Below are positions 15,667 through 24,283 of a stretch of 33,332 nt of DNA, piece after piece. The stretch spans positions 1 through 33,332 of the forward strand of contig RGVP01000010.1 of assembly GCA_010027235.1 (NCBI GenBank), written 5' to 3'. A model generated the notes under the pieces. That model saw only the letters and a list, made by a program, of their open reading frames with translations, was not told where the DNA came from and made no database searches. The translations under genes and the position numbers were made by a program. The number at the start of each line of letters is the position of its first letter. Position 1 is the first letter of the stretch. Origin of the DNA: a bacterium. Lineage in GTDB: Bacteria; Verrucomicrobiota; Verrucomicrobiia; Opitutales; Opitutaceae.

Positions 15667-17004
15667 ATGGCCCAGTTCCAGTCCCTGCCCGGTTTTCGTG
15701 AATTCTATCCCGACGCGTTTGCGCGTCGCAACCACGTGTTCCGCCACTGGCGGCGCGCGGCCCATGCGTATGGTTTTTCGGAATACGACGCGCCGGTGCT
15801 GGAGCCGCTGGATTTGTATCGGGCCAAGTCAGGCGACGAGATCGAGGCGCAGCTCTTTAGTTTTACCGATAAGGGCGGCCGCGAGGTCGCGCTGCGGCCG
15901 GAGATGACGCCCACGGTCTGCCGGCTGGTGGGTGCCCGGGCCAATACCCTCAAGCGCCCGATCAAGTGGTGCAGTATCGGCGAGTTTTATCGTTACGAGC
16001 GGGCCCAAAAAGGGCGCGAGCGGGCGTTTTTCCAGTTCAACTGCGATATCTTTGGCGAGCCCGGTCCGGAGGCGGAGATCGAGTTGATCGGCCTGCTGGT
16101 GCAGGCGCTGGCAGGCTTTGGCCTCGGGCCGCAGGATTTTTATGTGCGGCTAAGCGATCGCACGCTGTGGCTGCATTACCTTGCATCGCTTGGGCTGGAC
16201 GAGGCGCAAGCCAAGTCCGTGCTTGGCGCGGTGGATAAGTATGAGAAAATCGGATACGATGCCTTCAAGGCTTACACCGAGGCCCACGGTCCGCTGGCCT
16301 TGGAAACCAAGGTCAAGATTCTCGCGTTTTTGAAAATCAAGAGCTTGTCCGCACTCGAGGCGGTCCTCGCTCCGTTGGGGGGCGACGCGCTTGCGGCGCG
16401 CCTAGCCGACTGGCGAAAGCTCATGGGCGGACTGTCGGCGATGGGGCTAGGCGAATTCGTCGAGGTGGATTTCGGCGTGGTGCGCGGCTTGGCCTACTAC
16501 ACGGGCTTCGTTTTCGAGGCCTTTGACCGCAAGGGCGAGCTGCGCGCCATTGCTGGCGGCGGGCGTTATGATGATCTGGTGGAGAAACTAGGCGGCCCGG
16601 CCTTGCCGGCGGTGGGTTTTGCCATCGGTGACGTCACCATGGGGCTGTTGCTGGAGCAGCGCGGCCTCATGCCGGCTTTTGGACCAAATACCGAGGTTTA
16701 CGTGGTGATCGGCGGCGAGGCCGAGCGAACAGCGGCCTTTGGCGACCTCGCCCTGCTGCGCGCAGCGGGTTATCGCGTGGAGTATCCGCTGAAGGATCTG
16801 GCCTTCGGCAAGCAGTTCAAGGCCGCCGCCGAGTCTGGCGCCAAGCTCGCCCTGATCTACGGCGGCGATGAGTTGGCCAAGGGCGTGGTGAAGCTCCGGG
16901 ACCTCACCGACCGCAGCGAACACGAGGTGCCGCGCGCTTCCGTGGTCGAGGCGGTGCGCGATTATTTTACGACTGGCGGTATCCGGCCGGGCGCTGAGGG
17001 CTGA
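15667..17004 (+). CDS. hisS: Histidyl-tRNA synthetase
   Basis: The 445-residue class II synthetase begins MAQFQSLPGFREFYPD. Motif 2 is EFYRYERAQKGRERAFFQFN near residues 105-125, preceded by LRPEMTPTVCRL. The histidine-specific motifs VRGLAYYTGFVFEAF and IAGGGRYDDLV are near 275-305. The C-terminal anticodon-binding domain (from about residue 335) includes VYVVIGGE and KDLAFGKQFKAA. It charges tRNA-His with histidine. The length fits the bacterial family. The ATG has no obvious Shine-Dalgarno sequence. The gene follows the HU/IHF terminator, so it needs its own promoter in about 100 bp. Confidence 0.95.
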   Translation: MAQFQSLPGFREFYPDAFARRNHVFRHWRRAAHAYGFSEYDAPVLEPLDLYRAKSGDEIEAQLFSFTDKGGREVALRPEMTPTVCRLVGARANTLKRPIKWCSIGEFYRYERAQKGRERAFFQFNCDIFGEPGPEAEIELIGLLVQALAGFGLGPQDFYVRLSDRTLWLHYLASLGLDEAQAKSVLGAVDKYEKIGYDAFKAYTEAHGPLALETKVKILAFLKIKSLSALEAVLAPLGGDALAARLADWRKLMGGLSAMGLGEFVEVDFGVVRGLAYYTGFVFEAFDRKGELRAIAGGGRYDDLVEKLGGPALPAVGFAIGDVTMGLLLEQRGLMPAFGPNTEVYVVIGGEAERTAAFGDLALLRAAGYRVEYPLKDLAFGKQFKAAAESGAKLALIYGGDELAKGVVKLRDLTDRSEHEVPRASVVEAVRDYFTTGGIRPGAEG

Positions 17005-17061
17005 GTCAGCCCCCGATCCGTTGTCCGAGTGTAGAGGCCGGTCTCGCCATACGGTCGAAGG

Positions 17062-18312
17062 CTACGATTTGTCGGTCTGAGCGAGCAGCTTGCGCCATTT
17101 TTTCTGGCCGTTTTTGAGCAAGCTGCCCGGCTGGGTGGAGAAGTAATCGTAGCCCGCGGTGTTTTTGGCGATCATGGCTTCGTAGCTGTCGTAAACGATG
17201 TGGTCGCGTCCGGGGAAAATGGGTCGGCCCGTTTCCATGCTGTAAAAACGCGCCCAGTAGATCTCGGTCGAGGCGGGATCGATCTGGTAGACGGTCTTCC
17301 CGTTTACCTTGCGTTTAGCCACGTTGGTGACTTTGGCCGCGTCTAGCCAGCTCAGCCCGGCTTCGATCGCGGCGACGATCTCGGCCGACGGACGTTCGAA
17401 GGTCATGAGAAACTCGAGGATGTGCGCGCTTTCGAGACCGCTCAGGCTGGCGGGCTCCATCTTGCGAGCGGCCTCTGCTTGCAATGTGATCGCGTCGTGT
17501 TGCGCGCACCAAACGGTCTTGGCGCCATTCACGACGATCTGCGTGGCCAAAAGGCAGCGCACGCCGTTGTCCAGCGCGGCGACGACGCGTGCGCGTTGGT
17601 CGGGCTCGATCATCGCGTAGGCCGGATCGCCGTCGGCGATGGATTTTAACAACGCCAACACGCGGGTCGTGGCATCGTCATTGAAGGTGATATTATCGTG
17701 GTAGCCGCCTTCCAGCGGATAAACCTGGGGCCACCCTCCACTGGGGAATTGGGCGGCGAGGACAAAATCGACGCCCCGGCGCACCGCCTCGGCGCAGTCT
17801 TTGCGACCGGTGGCTAGGGCCACGCGGGCGAGAAAGTCGATCTGCTCGGTCGTCGAGCGATTGTCGAAAGTGGCCAGGTAATGCGGTTTCGCGCCGGGAG
17901 CGTATTGAGAAGACCAGAGCATGCCCGGGAGGCGCGGCCCTTTCGCGTAGCCTGTATGTTTTGACCAACCGCCTGACGGGGTTTGGTAAGAGATAATCAC
18001 ATCGGCGAGCCGGCCGCTGTCTTCGCTGGCGTAAAACGCCGGGTCGGGCTTTCCGGGTTGTTTAAAATCGCCGCCGTCGGGCGCGGGGAGGGGGCTGGAG
18101 AGCTTTTGGCTGGAAAGTTCGGCGGCCAGCGCGGTTGCGTTTTTCGCGGCGAGCGTGGTGGAGCGAGCAAGGTATTCGTTCCAGGCTTTTTGCGCGGCCG
18201 CGGGTAGAGTGGCGACGCGTTCAGCGGTCACTGGCTCGGCGGGAGCCCTCGAAGCGAGGAGCAGTAGAAAGGCCGGCAGTAAACGTAGAAGGGGAGTAGT
18301 CGGGTGGGGCAT
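17062..18312 (-). CDS. Secreted pectate lyase, polysaccharide lyase family 10
   Basis: With the start at 18312 the 416-residue protein begins with a signal peptide (LLRLLPAFLLLLASRAPA). The longer frame upstream adds 61 unlikely residues. PL10 signatures are QTPSGGWSKHTGY, TFDNRSTTEQIDFLARV, AAQFPSGGWPQVYP, YHDNITFNDDATTRVL, WCAQHDAITLQ, ARKMEPASLSGLESAHIL and STEIYWARFYSMETGRPIF. The Arg before KMEPASLSG and the Asp residues in DNITFNDDA match the catalytic Arg and calcium ligands of the family. It cleaves polygalacturonate by beta-elimination outside the cytoplasm, suggesting a plant-polymer diet. There is no polysaccharide-utilisation neighbour in the window. It is divergent from rpsA. Confidence 0.92.
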   Translation of the reverse strand: MPHPTTPLLRLLPAFLLLLASRAPAEPVTAERVATLPAAAQKAWNEYLARSTTLAAKNATALAAELSSQKLSSPLPAPDGGDFKQPGKPDPAFYASEDSGRLADVIISYQTPSGGWSKHTGYAKGPRLPGMLWSSQYAPGAKPHYLATFDNRSTTEQIDFLARVALATGRKDCAEAVRRGVDFVLAAQFPSGGWPQVYPLEGGYHDNITFNDDATTRVLALLKSIADGDPAYAMIEPDQRARVVAALDNGVRCLLATQIVVNGAKTVWCAQHDAITLQAEAARKMEPASLSGLESAHILEFLMTFERPSAEIVAAIEAGLSWLDAAKVTNVAKRKVNGKTVYQIDPASTEIYWARFYSMETGRPIFPGRDHIVYDSYEAMIAKNTAGYDYFSTQPGSLLKNGQKKWRKLLAQTDKS

Positions 18313-18581
18313 GCTATCGTTCTGCTTTATGGGCGGGCTTTGGTCAACTGACGGTCTGCGCTGTCGGGGTGTGGAATAAGCCGGCAACTTTACCCTTGCC
18401 CGGCGGTCCTTACGCGGGCGATTCTGACTCTTCGCGGCATTTTCTTTGGTCAGGCCGGTGACGCCGCGTCGCTCCCATCGGCCCAATCGCAGCAACCTTC
18501 AACCCGCGCGTCGCAAGGCGCGCCCACGGTTCGGAGGCGTCTTCGGAGCGGGGACGTCATCGAGCCGTATTTCTGCACGTT

Positions 18582-20252
18582 ATGAGTTCCATCATGCAAG
18601 AGCTGCTGGCCCAATCCAGCCTGAGCCAGCTCCAAGAGGGCAAGATCGTCACCGGTGTTATCACCGAGATCCGCCAAAACGAAGTCGTCGTCGATATCGG
18701 CGGCAAGTCCGAGGGCGTCATCCCCGCCAGCGAGTTCATCGATATCGGTGACCTGCAAATCGGCGGCACCATCGAGGTCCTGATCGAGAAGATCGAAAAC
18801 AAGGAGGGTTATCCCGTCCTCTCCTACGACAAGGCCGAGCAAAAGAAAAACTGGGATAACATCCTCACCAAGTTCCCCGAGGGCTCCGTGGCCACCGGTC
18901 GCGTCAAGGCTAAGGTCAAGGGTGGCCTCATTATTTCCATCGGCGTCGATGCCTTTATCCCCGCCTCCCACGTCGACATCCAGCCACCCAAGAACCTGGA
19001 TCAATACGTCGGCCAGACCTACGATTTCAAGGTCATCAAGATCGACCAGCTGCGCAAGAATGTCGTCCTCTCTCGCCGCGAGCTCATCGAGGAACAGCGT
19101 TCGTCGAAGCGCAAATCCCTACTCGACTCCATCCAGCCCGGTCAGGTCCGCAAGGGCGTGGTCAAGAACATTACCGATTTCGGTGCGTTCATCGACCTCG
19201 ACGGCATGGACGGCCTGCTGCACATCACCGATATGTCCTGGGGTCGCATCACGCACCCCTCCGAGGTCCTGAAGCAGGGCGAGGAGATCCAGGTCATGAT
19301 CATCGAGGTCAACCGCGAGAAAGAGCGCGTCTCCCTCGGCCTCAAGCAGACCACCAAGAACCCCTGGGACGAGATCGAGCATAAGTTCCCGGTCGGCGCC
19401 AAGGTCCACGGCAAAGTCGTTAACCTCGTCCCCTACGGCGCGTTCATCGAGATCGAGCCCGGCGTCGAAGGCCTCGTGCACATCACCGAGATGTCTTGGA
19501 CCAAGCGTATCACCAAGCCCTCCGAGATGCTCAAGGTCGGCCAAGAGCTCGACGCCGTCGTTCTCGGTGTCGGCAAGGAAGAGCAGAAGATCTCCCTCGG
19601 CCTCCGCCAGTTGGAGCCGAACCCATGGGATATGGTCCGCCACAACTACCCGATGGGCGCCCGCGTCCGCGGCAAGGTGCGCAACATGACCACCTACGGC
19701 GCCTTCATCGAGCTCGAGGAAGGTATCGACGGCATGGTCCACGTCTCCGACATGACTTGGAACCGCAAGGTTAACCACCCGTCCGAAGTCCTCAAGAAGG
19801 GCGACGAAGTCGATGCTATCGTGCTCGACGTCGATCCGTCCCAGCAGCGCATCAGCCTCGGCATGAAGCAGCTTGCCGAGGATCCTTGGTCCGACATCGA
19901 TTCGCACTTCAAGATCGGCGACGTCGTCAAGGGCACCGTGTCCAAGATCACCACCTTTGGCGCCTTCGTGGAGCTGAAGGACGGCATCGATGGCCTCGTG
20001 CACATTTCGCAGATCAGCGAGGATCGCATCGAGAAGGTCAAAGACCACGTCAAGCCCGGCCAGGAAGTCACCGCCCGCGTGGTCAAGATCGACCGCGAGG
20101 AGCGCCGCCTCGGTCTCTCCATCAAGGCCGCCAACTACAGCGCCGACCAGCTCGCCGCCGAGACGACCGCCTTCGAGGCGCTCAATCGCGACAGCTCTGG
20201 CGATATGATGAACCTCGGCGACCTGCTCGACGCCGCTTCCGACAAGAAGTAA
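18582..20252 (+). CDS. rpsA: 30S ribosomal protein S1
   Basis: The 556-residue protein contains six S1/OB-fold repeats. They begin at LQEGKIVTGVI, FPEGSVATGRV, IQPGQVRKGVV, FPVGAKVHGKV, YPMGARVRGKV and FKIGDVVKGTV. The last four are closely alike and end in LHITDMSW-type strands. Six repeats is the full-length form. S1 binds mRNA on the small subunit and helps initiate messages with weak Shine-Dalgarno sites, which fits a genome where most starts in this window lack one. The start at 18582 itself has no Shine-Dalgarno; an in-frame ATG four codons on is possible. An intrinsic terminator follows at 20286-20320. Confidence 0.97.
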   Translation: MSSIMQELLAQSSLSQLQEGKIVTGVITEIRQNEVVVDIGGKSEGVIPASEFIDIGDLQIGGTIEVLIEKIENKEGYPVLSYDKAEQKKNWDNILTKFPEGSVATGRVKAKVKGGLIISIGVDAFIPASHVDIQPPKNLDQYVGQTYDFKVIKIDQLRKNVVLSRRELIEEQRSSKRKSLLDSIQPGQVRKGVVKNITDFGAFIDLDGMDGLLHITDMSWGRITHPSEVLKQGEEIQVMIIEVNREKERVSLGLKQTTKNPWDEIEHKFPVGAKVHGKVVNLVPYGAFIEIEPGVEGLVHITEMSWTKRITKPSEMLKVGQELDAVVLGVGKEEQKISLGLRQLEPNPWDMVRHNYPMGARVRGKVRNMTTYGAFIELEEGIDGMVHVSDMTWNRKVNHPSEVLKKGDEVDAIVLDVDPSQQRISLGMKQLAEDPWSDIDSHFKIGDVVKGTVSKITTFGAFVELKDGIDGLVHISQISEDRIEKVKDHVKPGQEVTARVVKIDREERRLGLSIKAANYSADQLAAETTAFEALNRDSSGDMMNLGDLLDAASDKK

Positions 20253-20285
20253 ACGTCCCGCGCCCGCCTCGGTTCGCTACACTCA

Positions 20286-20320
20286 GCGCCCGGCCCTCCA
20301 CGGAGGTCGGGCGCTTTTTT
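20286..20320 (+). terminator. Intrinsic terminator of rpsA
   Basis: GCGCCCG (20286-20292) pairs with CGGGCGC (20307-20313). The stem continues inward through a G-T pair, C-G pairs, one bulged C and TCC/GGA to a small AC loop. A run of six T follows (20315-20320). It lies 33 bp after the rpsA stop. Confidence 0.9.
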
Positions 20321-20343
20321 GTGCCCAGTCGTCGAACGAGTGG

Positions 20344-20555
20344 AAACCACGAAACACACGGAAGACACGAAAGAATCGATCTTGCGGAGCTGCTGATTCC
20401 AACCGCCTCTTCGATTTGATCTCTACGGGTGGACGGGCGCGTCCACCCAACGTCCAAAGGCACGCGATCCGACGGCCTTATCCGTGAAAATCCGTGTGCT
20501 CCGCGGTCAAAACCGGTCTGATTCAGCTTTCGTGTCTTTCGTGTGTTTCGTGGTT
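20344..20555. repeat. CCACGAA inverted-repeat element R1
   Basis: The left arm at 20344-20373 (AACCACGAAACACACG then GAAGACACGAAAG) is the near inverse of the right arm at 20527-20555 (CTTTCGTGTCTTTCGTG then TGTTTCGTGGTT). Close to the midpoint is a perfect 9-bp hairpin, GGGTGGACG (20427-20435) with CGTCCACCC (20440-20448). The inner right part holds TCCGTG-type repeats (20480-20510). No protein-coding frame of note lies inside. It fills the gap between rpsA and the glycosyltransferase and resembles R7. Confidence 0.8.
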
Positions 20556-20581
20556 AAAACCACGTCCGCCCCGTCCGTCCC

Positions 20582-21859
20582 TCACACCGCCGCCAGTTCG
20601 CGGCGGCGTTCGAGGGCGAAACGTTCCAGCTCGGCCACTGCGTTTGCGGGGCCGTTTTCCTGGAGTAGATCGCGGCCCACTTCGGCGGCTCGCTTTACCC
20701 GCACCGGGTCGGCCAGCAAGCGGTCGAGCGCGCTGTGGAGCTGCTCGGGCCAGACTGCCTTCTTGAGCCGGAAGCCGCAGCCGAAACGCTCCACCTCGGA
20801 GCCGAAGAAATTCTGGTCGCCGATGTGCGGCACCACGATCTGGGGCACGCCCGAGTAGAGCGCGCTGGCGGTGGTGCCCGCCCCGCCATGATGGATGATC
20901 GCCGAGGCGTGCTTAAAGAGCTGGTCGTGCGAAACCTTGCCGATGATTTTGATGTGCTCGGCGTCGCCGAACTGCGGGAACTGAGCCCACCCACGCTGCA
21001 CGATGATGCGGCGGCCGCGCGGCCAGGCGCGGATGAAGCGCTCCATCCAAGCGCCGGCGTCCTCGTAGACCATGCTGCCAAAGGTCAGCACCGGCACGCG
21101 CCCGCCCGCCGGGGCGGTAAACTCGCTCAGCTCCGCGTCGAGGGCCGGCACCTCGGCCGATTGCCAACGCAGGTAGCCGATGTAGCGGAATCGGGCATCG
21201 ATCTCGGCACCCGGCACGCGGAAAAGTTTCTCCGGCACGGTCACGAGCACGCGCTCGGCCGGGCGCGAGAAAAAGTTGCGCACCTTGGGCAGGCCGGCGG
21301 CGCGCAGAGCCTCGGAGACGGAGCTGTTAATAGTGCGATCGACGATCGCGTTGCCCGTCCGCCACAGCCACCGGTTCCAAGCGCGGTGGGCGGCGCGGCC
21401 CAGCCAGCGGGGGGCGGGCAGGTTTTCCGGCGGGTAGTCGGGGGAAGGGATGACGTGCGGGGCGAAAGCGAGGGTGGCGAAAGGCACGCCATGGCGGTCC
21501 GCGATGCCCTTGTTCATCGGGAAAAGGTAGCTCGAGACGAGCAGATCGGTCTCGGGCATGATCGCATCCATCCGGGCGATCATCTGCGGGATATAAGAGC
21601 GGGCGCCGACGTAGATCTCGCGTAGTTGGTAGACGGGGTTGCGGATCTTGTTGAGCCGTCCCATCCAATAAGTGAGATCGGCCTGCTCCCAATTTGGGCA
21701 GAGCGCGTAGAACTCCACGCCCGCCGCTTCGATCTCCGCCTGATAATGGGGGATGGTGGCGAAACGCACCGTGTGGCCGGCTTTTTGGAGGGCGACGGCC
21801 AAAGCGATGACCGGATAGATATCGCCGGTGGAACCGTGGGAAGTGAGAACGATGCGCAT
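20582..21859 (-). CDS. GT1-type glycosyltransferase (sterol/macrolide glucosyltransferase-like)
   Basis: The start at 21859 gives 425 residues beginning MRIVLTSHGSTGDIYPVIAL, the standard start of this family; a longer frame adds 27 unsupported residues. The C-terminal donor-binding site reads HASAIIHHGGAGTTASAL followed by SGVPQIVVPHIGDQNFFGS, matching the GT-B fold UDP-sugar site. Other features are VPVLTFGSMVYED and RRIIVQRGWAQF. It should transfer a sugar to a lipid-like or secondary-metabolite acceptor in the cytoplasm. The acceptor is unknown and there are no biosynthetic neighbours. It is divergent from the pseudopilin operon, with 237 bp between. Confidence 0.92.
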   Translation of the reverse strand: MRIVLTSHGSTGDIYPVIALAVALQKAGHTVRFATIPHYQAEIEAAGVEFYALCPNWEQADLTYWMGRLNKIRNPVYQLREIYVGARSYIPQMIARMDAIMPETDLLVSSYLFPMNKGIADRHGVPFATLAFAPHVIPSPDYPPENLPAPRWLGRAAHRAWNRWLWRTGNAIVDRTINSSVSEALRAAGLPKVRNFFSRPAERVLVTVPEKLFRVPGAEIDARFRYIGYLRWQSAEVPALDAELSEFTAPAGGRVPVLTFGSMVYEDAGAWMERFIRAWPRGRRIIVQRGWAQFPQFGDAEHIKIIGKVSHDQLFKHASAIIHHGGAGTTASALYSGVPQIVVPHIGDQNFFGSEVERFGCGFRLKKAVWPEQLHSALDRLLADPVRVKRAAEVGRDLLQENGPANAVAELERFALERRRELAAV

Positions 21860-21966
21860 TGAGTCTGGGAAGGCGGAGGGAGTGGCTAAAGCGACGGCGA
21901 AGAGCACCGGAAGTTCAAGCCAACCCGTAGCAAGGGTCATGCTGCGTCGCAGGGCGAGCGCGGGGG

Positions 21967-21984
21967 CGTCACGTTTTGGTGACG
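21967..21984. promoter_or_regulatory. Candidate operator-like inverted repeat in the divergent intergenic region
   Basis: CGTCAC (21967-21972) and GTGACG (21979-21984) form a perfect 6-bp inverted repeat with a 6-nt spacer. It lies in the 237-bp gap between the glycosyltransferase and the pseudopilin operon, so it could serve either promoter as a protein site or form a small hairpin. I could not fit convincing -35/-10 or sigma-54 -24/-12 elements around it. Confidence 0.3.
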
Positions 21985-22096
21985 ATGGCTTGCGTAGCCA
22001 AGGATATGCACTAGGTTACGAGCAGAAAAGCGGGAACACGGGACTTTGCCGTTGCGAAACAGATTTTTACCTCCGAAACTGCCATCTCTTCACCCT

Positions 22097-22729
22097 ATGA
22101 GTTTCCCCCTCATCCCCAGAGGGCGTAACGCGTTAAAGGCGTTCACGCTTATCGAATTGCTGACCGTGATCGCGATCATCGGCATCTTGGCCTCGATCAC
22201 ACTTAGCGTTTCTAAGGGCGTCCGCACGCGGGCCTTGCAAAGTCGCGCCAAGGCTGAGCTGGCCGTGATCTCGCAGGCTTTGGAAGCATATAAGCGGCAA
22301 TATGGTGATTACCCTCAGACCGGGGCCAAGACCGATGCAAAGCCGGATTCGCTTCCAGCCTTGGGCAATATCACGGATGCTTATTCTCAAGCCGCCTTGT
22401 TTAACGCTTTGATGGGTAAGCTCGGGCCAAAGTTGACGCCTTTAAATGGGAAAACTTTTATCGACTTGAGTCGTTTTACATTAGAGCGAACCGAGTTGCC
22501 TGATCCCGCTAACACGGCTGCAGTTGATAATGGACTGCTTGATCCATGGGGGCGGCGCTACTTGTATGTATATAAAAACTCTGGCTCACCGGCGGATTGG
22601 AAATCCGATTCCTATGTGCTTTTCAGTGCTGGCCCTGATGGTATAGTGAAAAACTCGGATCCGGCCTCGACCGGTATTGTCGACTATGCTGACGCCGATA
22701 ATCTCGATAACATTTACGCTAATCGTTAA
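22097..22729 (+). CDS. Pseudopilin-like protein 1 (GspG-type)
   Basis: The 210-residue protein has a prepilin leader of 15 residues ending LKA, then FTLIELLTVIAIIGILASI with Glu at mature position 5. The start at 22097 gives a leader of normal length; the ATG at 22046 would add 17 residues. After the hydrophobic helix comes ALEAYKRQYGDYPQTG, the usual GspG-like alpha-helix/loop, then LLDPWGRRYLYVYKNSG and YVLFSAGPDGI, which match the major-pseudopilin C-terminal region. It would be processed by a prepilin peptidase and assembled at the inner membrane. It is the first gene of a close-packed operon; the next gene starts 6 bp after its stop. Confidence 0.9.
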   Translation: MSFPLIPRGRNALKAFTLIELLTVIAIIGILASITLSVSKGVRTRALQSRAKAELAVISQALEAYKRQYGDYPQTGAKTDAKPDSLPALGNITDAYSQAALFNALMGKLGPKLTPLNGKTFIDLSRFTLERTELPDPANTAAVDNGLLDPWGRRYLYVYKNSGSPADWKSDSYVLFSAGPDGIVKNSDPASTGIVDYADADNLDNIYANR

Positions 22730-22734
22730 AACCC

Positions 22735-23517
22735 ATGAAATTCTTTAAATCCCCACTCAAGCGGGCGTTCACGCTGATCGAACTCCTGACCGTGATCGCC
22801 GTAATCGGTGTCCTGTCGGCAATCCTTATTCCAACGGTGGCTAAAGTGCGTTCTAATGCGAAGCGGACGCAGGCTAAAGCTCAAATCTCGCAACTCACGC
22901 TTGCCTTAACGATGTTTAAGCAGGAATATGGGTATTTTCCTGTCATTCCGCAAAACAAGTTAAATGGGGATCTAGCCTATAATGCCACTACGATCAGCGA
23001 CAAAGCTCGTCAGATGCTTATGCTCGAGTTGTTGACGGGGAGGGACGCCGACCCGAGCACGACTACGTTTGAAAGTGATGAGAAAAATTTAACTACAGGA
23101 ACTCCGCGTGCGCAAAATAAGAAACGTATTTCGTTCATGGATTTACCTATAAATACCGTTAAGATTTTCGATCAGGATAAAAAAGCTATCATTGACGTGT
23201 ATGGAAACTTGGAGATTGTGGTGCTGGTTGATCGCAATGGAGATGGTATAGTTACTGACGATGAACCATCGGATATGAACGGGGATGGCACGATCAGCGC
23301 CGGAGAGCACATTAACGAGTTCCCTTCGGTGTATGCTAGTTCAGGTAATAGCCTTAATTCTGCCGACATCAAAACTACCAAGCTCTCCTTAATTTCGAAC
23401 TCCACGAATACTTACGGTGTTCGCGCCCCAATTGTTATTTACAGTGCGGGAGAGGGTAGCAAGACTAAGACGAGCTCGACGAAGATTAATGCCGAAGATG
23501 GGGTTTACTCTTGGTAG
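22735..23517 (+). CDS. Pseudopilin-like protein 2 with tandem EF-hand/dockerin-like loops
   Basis: The 260-residue protein has an 11-residue basic leader ending KRA, followed by FTLIELLTVIAVIGVLSAIL. The helical part contains LTLALTMFKQEYGYFPVIPQ. Near residues 163-185 are two calcium-type loops, DRNGDGIVTDDE and DMNGDGTISAGE, in tandem like a dockerin or EF-hand pair. The C-terminal part returns to a GspG-like ending (APIVIYSAGEGSK). It may be a second major-pseudopilin variant stabilised by calcium. Calcium is known in GspG pseudopilins, but tandem EF-hand loops are not the usual way. Base composition is visibly lower in GC than the flanking chromosome. Confidence 0.9.
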   Translation: MKFFKSPLKRAFTLIELLTVIAVIGVLSAILIPTVAKVRSNAKRTQAKAQISQLTLALTMFKQEYGYFPVIPQNKLNGDLAYNATTISDKARQMLMLELLTGRDADPSTTTFESDEKNLTTGTPRAQNKKRISFMDLPINTVKIFDQDKKAIIDVYGNLEIVVLVDRNGDGIVTDDEPSDMNGDGTISAGEHINEFPSVYASSGNSLNSADIKTTKLSLISNSTNTYGVRAPIVIYSAGEGSKTKTSSTKINAEDGVYSW

Positions 23518-23536
23518 TAATTCTGGATTTAATGGA

Positions 23537-24265
23537 ATGCATATTGAGTCGACATCATTCAGGCTTGCGCGGCGATACCCGCGTATAGTCGCATTTACCC
23601 TGATTGAGATGCTCGTGGTCATCGGGGTGATAGCGATATTCATAGGCACCATAGGATTATCGATTGGAGGTGGCAACAAGGGCGTAGCGATGCAAAACGC
23701 CCAGGGAACCTTGTTGAGCTCGCTTTCCGGAGCACGAGCCAAGGCTGCTTTGTATCAGACTACCGCGGCCATTTTTGTAAACGCTTCGCCGGATGGTTCG
23801 GGCTTCATGCACGAATTGCGTATCGCCATTTTAGTCGATCACGACAACAATCCGACGACGCCCTCGGTTTGGGTGGCTAAGGGTGATGTGATTGCTTTTT
23901 CTGACGGAATCTACTTGGTGCCACCAGCGAGCGCCTTTCCGCCGACTATTATTACTTACGAATCACCCACTGTCTCAGATTGGACTAAAGCTCATTCTAC
24001 TGCGTATGACTCTAGTGAAGTCGAATTATATGCTGCTGATGGCACCACCCGAATAGATAGTATGAAATATAACCGTCTCATCAGGCTAACTGAAAGGGGG
24101 ACCACTTCAGATGCGGGCAGCTTGATATTGGCTCCGGCTCGGGTAGTCCCGGGAGCGACCGGGCTAGGCTTGGTTTTTGATGAAGTGCAGGCTCTTCGAG
24201 GGGCGCGCGTAAGCGTTTATGGCGTGGCAACTTTGGTCGAAGGACTTGAGTCGTTTAGTAACTGA
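23537..24265 (+). CDS. Pseudopilin-like protein 3 (GspH-like; possible Verru_Chthon cassette D)
   Basis: The start at 23537, 19 bp after the previous stop, gives 242 residues with a 19-residue leader ending PRIVA and then FTLIEMLVVIGVIAIFIGT. The longer frame overlaps the previous gene. Downstream, QNAQGTLLSSLSGARAKAAL is like the GspH pattern, where a long helix is followed by a beta domain. FVNASPDGSGFMHELRIAIL and LVFDEVQALRGARVSVYGVA mark the C-terminal half. From memory, the gene order and the prepilin start resemble the Verru_Chthon cassette, in which a D-type protein precedes B, C and A. That name is from recall, not from a search. Confidence 0.87.
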   Translation: MHIESTSFRLARRYPRIVAFTLIEMLVVIGVIAIFIGTIGLSIGGGNKGVAMQNAQGTLLSSLSGARAKAALYQTTAAIFVNASPDGSGFMHELRIAILVDHDNNPTTPSVWVAKGDVIAFSDGIYLVPPASAFPPTIITYESPTVSDWTKAHSTAYDSSEVELYAADGTTRIDSMKYNRLIRLTERGTTSDAGSLILAPARVVPGATGLGLVFDEVQALRGARVSVYGVATLVEGLESFSN

Positions 24266-24283
24266 TTTATATTCTCTCAGAAT

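Noticed and set aside
16990-17020. Hairpin GGGCTGAGTCAGCCC at the hisS stop as a terminator
   Set aside because: The stem is short and there is no T-run after it.
19119-20048. Long minus-strand frame of 309 codons opposite rpsA
   Set aside because: It is antisense to the S1 repeats and merely mirrors their repeated sequence.
22010-22060. Possible sigma-54 promoter before the pseudopilin operon
   Set aside because: The nearest GG and GC pairs are 11 or 13 nt apart, not the required 10, and TGGCAC is not conserved.
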